The notes beneath the pieces were generated by a model. It saw nothing but the letters and a program-made list of their open reading frames with translations. It did no database searches and was not told where the DNA came from. Positions 61,698 to 64,000 of a stretch of 64,000 bases of DNA are shown in pieces. Origin of the DNA: Tubiluchus corallicola (Eukaryota > Priapulida > Priapulimorpha > Priapulimorphida > Tubiluchidae). A program made the translations under genes and the position numbers. Location: positions 1 through 64,000 of the forward strand of contig JAQGDQ010000429.1 in the NCBI GenBank assembly GCA_030141605.1. The letters run 5' to 3'. Every line of letters starts with the position of its first letter. The stretch's first letter is position 1.

Positions 61698-62133
61698 GAT
61701 ATAAATTTCTGATGTTCTGTTTATCAAACTCATACAATTTCTTTCTCCTTACTGTCTTTCCACTCACATTAGGAAACATAATTGATTCTTTAATGGTGGC
61801 ATGTGGCAACCCCAATACATGGCCTAACTCACGAAGAGCAGTAAAAGCTAATAGATCAGCAGCATTTCTCCAATTTTCGGTGTCATCAAACTGCACATCA
61901 CCCTGTAACTGCTTGCTTTTCGTGACGAAAGGGTAAAAGGCGTGGGCGTACTCGTTAAATTTTGGATCGCTGTCAAACGGTTTTCCGTCACCGTGTTTGC
62001 GGGGGAGGAAACCTACCCCGGCGTCGACTTCACTATCGTCTGTGACTTCAGTGAGGGTGAGAGAACTGGCGGGTTAGTGCCAGCGTGGTTAATGGCTTCT
62101 AACCACGTGTCAACGGCTTTTTGAAATGTTTTT
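61698..62133 (-). pseudogene. Matrix metalloproteinase catalytic exon, frameshifted, zinc ligand lost
   Basis: One exon is visible, with an acceptor (ttttgtag) at its right and a gtgagt donor at its left. It encodes FQKAVDTWLEAIN, then a reading-frame change within about 62055-62085, then EVDAGVGFLPRKHGDGKPFD, AHAFYPF, VQFDDTENW and the zinc region RELGHVLGLPH followed by SIMFP (the Met-turn). MMPs have HExGHxxGxxH; the first His is Arg here (cgt, one transition from cat). Intact MMPs cleave extracellular matrix. With the frameshift and the lost ligand this copy cannot be an active protease as sequenced. No propeptide or hemopexin exons were found on either side within the window. Confidence 0.8.
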
Positions 62134-62194
62134 CTACAAAATTAAAAGATCATTCCAAAGTAGAAATGTTGACGCTAGATTTAACAATAACTTC

Positions 62195-62570
62195 ATTTTT
62201 GAGAGGTAGACAGGTCAGTATGTAAGTAGGCAAGCAGGTAAATAGGTAGTTAGGTTCGTGGGAAGTAGGATAAGTAGGCAGGCAAGCTAGTAGGTAGCTG
62301 TGTAGACAGGCAGGTTGGTAGGTAGATACGTGGGCATGTAGGTAAGTAGGTAGGCAGGTAGGAGGTAGATGGGTAGATAGGTGGGTAGGTAGATAGGCAC
62401 GTAGATAGGCAGACGGGTAACCAGATAGGTAAGTAGACAAGGAGGTAGGTGTAGGTAAGTGGGTAGGTAGGAAGGTATGTAGGTAGGTATGTAGATACGC
62501 AGGCAGGCAGGTAGATAATATATGTGGGTGAGTAGAAGGTTAGTAGGCAAATATGTATGTAAATACAGAA
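62195..62570 (+). repeat. GTAG/GCAG tetranucleotide minisatellite
   Basis: About 375 bp of degenerate TAGG, CAGG and TAGA tetranucleotides lie immediately upstream of the MMP exon on its own strand. Tyr/Pro/Leu-rich shadow ORFs cross it on the minus strand. Confidence 0.9.
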
Positions 62571-63418
62571 ATAGGTAATAGAAAGTCCTAATATTGAAGA
62601 TGCTGAATAACTAAATCCTCAAAATTGGGAAACACTTCAGTGTTTCAAGCACATTCATCAGTACTCATTCATTTTCAATGAACAGTTCAAACGTTCAAGA
62701 TAAACATTTGCTTTGCAGGTTGATAGTTGCTAATTTAATGATTAATGAGTCGCTACGATACCATGCGCACAAAATTGGCACAAACTGCTAGGTAAACTTG
62801 AACTATACCTGTAAGCGATCTAGTTTACATAAAAATGTACGACAACTTTGTTTAAAGCCTCTGATTAGTCAGCAAATCAAATCTTGATTACAAGATTGGT
62901 AACTAGGCACCTTACTGCTCCAAGATCATTCGCAGGAGATGATGGATGATAGACATCCTACGATCGTGCAACAGTTCTCAATCATGACTTCACTGGAAAC
63001 TTTGACTAACACCTTTAAGGTGACAAATTTTGCAGCAACAATTGTATGATATATATATACAGTTGTTATATATCATAACTTTTTTAACTTCTTTTTAACT
63101 TTTTGTTTACAAATTTACAACTTGGAAACATTATATATGCTTTACATACAGATGTGGTCTGGGAGACTCATACATGGCAAAAAAACGCAAACCGTACGGG
63201 CCGTTTAACCCAGACATTTAACATAAATAGCATACAATAGAATACAGTTGTTTGATCGATGGGGACAAATGATGACGAAGCAATGATGATCAGTGAACAA
63301 TTTTTCATACCGGATGTTAACTATCAATACTATTACTCTATAGGATTTTACCGATTGAAGGATAAACATACATAACCTGAAGGGAAATAATAATATAGGA
63401 CATATGTGATCAACTTAA
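62571..63418. other. AT-rich stretch, nothing recognised
   Basis: No gene, exon or repeat is recognisable here. The missing upstream exons of the MMP fragment were looked for on the minus strand and not seen. Confidence 0.4.
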
Positions 63419-63999
63419 TTAACGACGACTAAAATAAAGTGTACATACATAGCAATTATCAAGTATACAAATATCAGAATGAGTATTATGGAAAAATAAT
63501 TTACAATACTTGGTGGATTTATAACAATGAGTACGAACTTTATCAGTTACATGATTTGGAAGATTATTAACTAAAGAAAAAATGATATACGCCAACGAAC
63601 GATTTGAAAATATTAAATGTAAATTTGTTGTATGTTTAGTTTCTCTAGCTCTTGCAGGGTATTCATGATAATCAGTTCCTCGCAGTATGGGTAAAGACTG
63701 GAAATAAGCAGGTAATAATTGATTGCAATTTTTAAAATTAAATTTAAGTTTTGTGAGAGCAAGTAAGTGTTCAAGCTTCACTACTAAATTGGCGGAAGAA
63801 GTTAGGCATAACTGAGGTATGGAGCAAGTCCCAGTATTCTAATTGCTCTTTTTTTGCTACCTGCCAGGTCACTGCATAGTCTGCACCTTCCGTTGTTGCA
63901 CATTTCAGATGCAAATATGCTGTAAATGTCATTTGTTTTAAAACCAGTTTTTCTACGTGCTGTTGTTTGCTTGAATCCAGAAACCAATAATTATTAATG
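63419..63999 (-). pseudogene. Decayed LINE (non-LTR) reverse-transcriptase tail
   Basis: Two minus-strand open stretches in different frames (63802-63987 and 63419-63781) read like the end of a LINE reverse transcriptase. They contain CRLCSDLAGSKKRAIRILG, LAPYLS, then KLEHLLALTKLKF and RSLAYIIFSLVNNLPN (the usual FSYRGPKLWNSLP region). A stop and frameshift near 63785-63805 show it is dead. It is cut by the right edge. Confidence 0.6.
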
Positions 64000-64000
64000 A

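Noticed and set aside
61452-62550. Asp/Met-rich and Tyr/Pro/Leu-rich ORFs
   Set aside because: They are translations of the trinucleotide and tetranucleotide microsatellites flanking the MMP exon.

Overview
The window is AT-rich animal nuclear DNA. Genes are split by GT-AG introns of about 0.1 to 3.6 kb, and the proteins (ORP9, DEPDC1, a ZIP transporter, ADAM, MMP and Kelch families) are metazoan. Compact introns, many short non-autonomous transposons and exon-by-exon agreement with vertebrate ORP9 and DEPDC1 suggest an invertebrate deuterostome, perhaps a tunicate; the species is a guess. All gene models were built by hand from splice sites and reading phase, with no transcript or database support.

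Layout. 1-4.2 kb: a minus-strand ADAM-like metalloprotease gene running off the left edge. It overlaps a near-perfect inverted repeat that carries a second, reversed copy of one of its exons. 6.1-7.3 kb: a two-exon plus-strand ZIP metal transporter. 7.3-13.1 kb: intergenic, with interspersed repeats. 13.1-31.5 kb: a complete 22-exon minus-strand ORP9 (OSBPL9) gene, 752 codons. 31.7-48.4 kb: a complete 11-exon plus-strand DEPDC1 gene, 1214 codons. The two start codons lie 210 bp apart in a shared promoter with a consensus CRE and two CCAAT boxes. 48.8-54.3 kb: intergenic, with an orphan Kelch exon, a LINE remnant and a small ORF. 54.5-59.6 kb: a minus-strand five-exon gene for an unrecognised single-pass membrane protein of 853 codons, with a signal peptide, one EGF domain, a membrane helix and a cytoplasmic tail holding sixteen 29-residue repeats. 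60 kb: a possible solo LTR. 61.7-62.1 kb: a frameshifted MMP exon that has lost a zinc ligand. 63.4-64 kb: a decayed LINE reverse transcriptase tail.

The genes do not form a pathway. ORP9 is a lipid-transfer protein at ER contact sites. DEPDC1 is a mitosis-linked DEP/RhoGAP-like protein. The ZIP protein imports zinc-class metals. The most unusual items are the EGF/29-residue-repeat membrane protein, the two metalloproteases with altered zinc-site residues at opposite ends of the window, the tandemly triplicated 5' splice site of DEPDC1 exon 10, and a small TIR element family whose interior is a degenerate telomere-like (TTAGGG) array.
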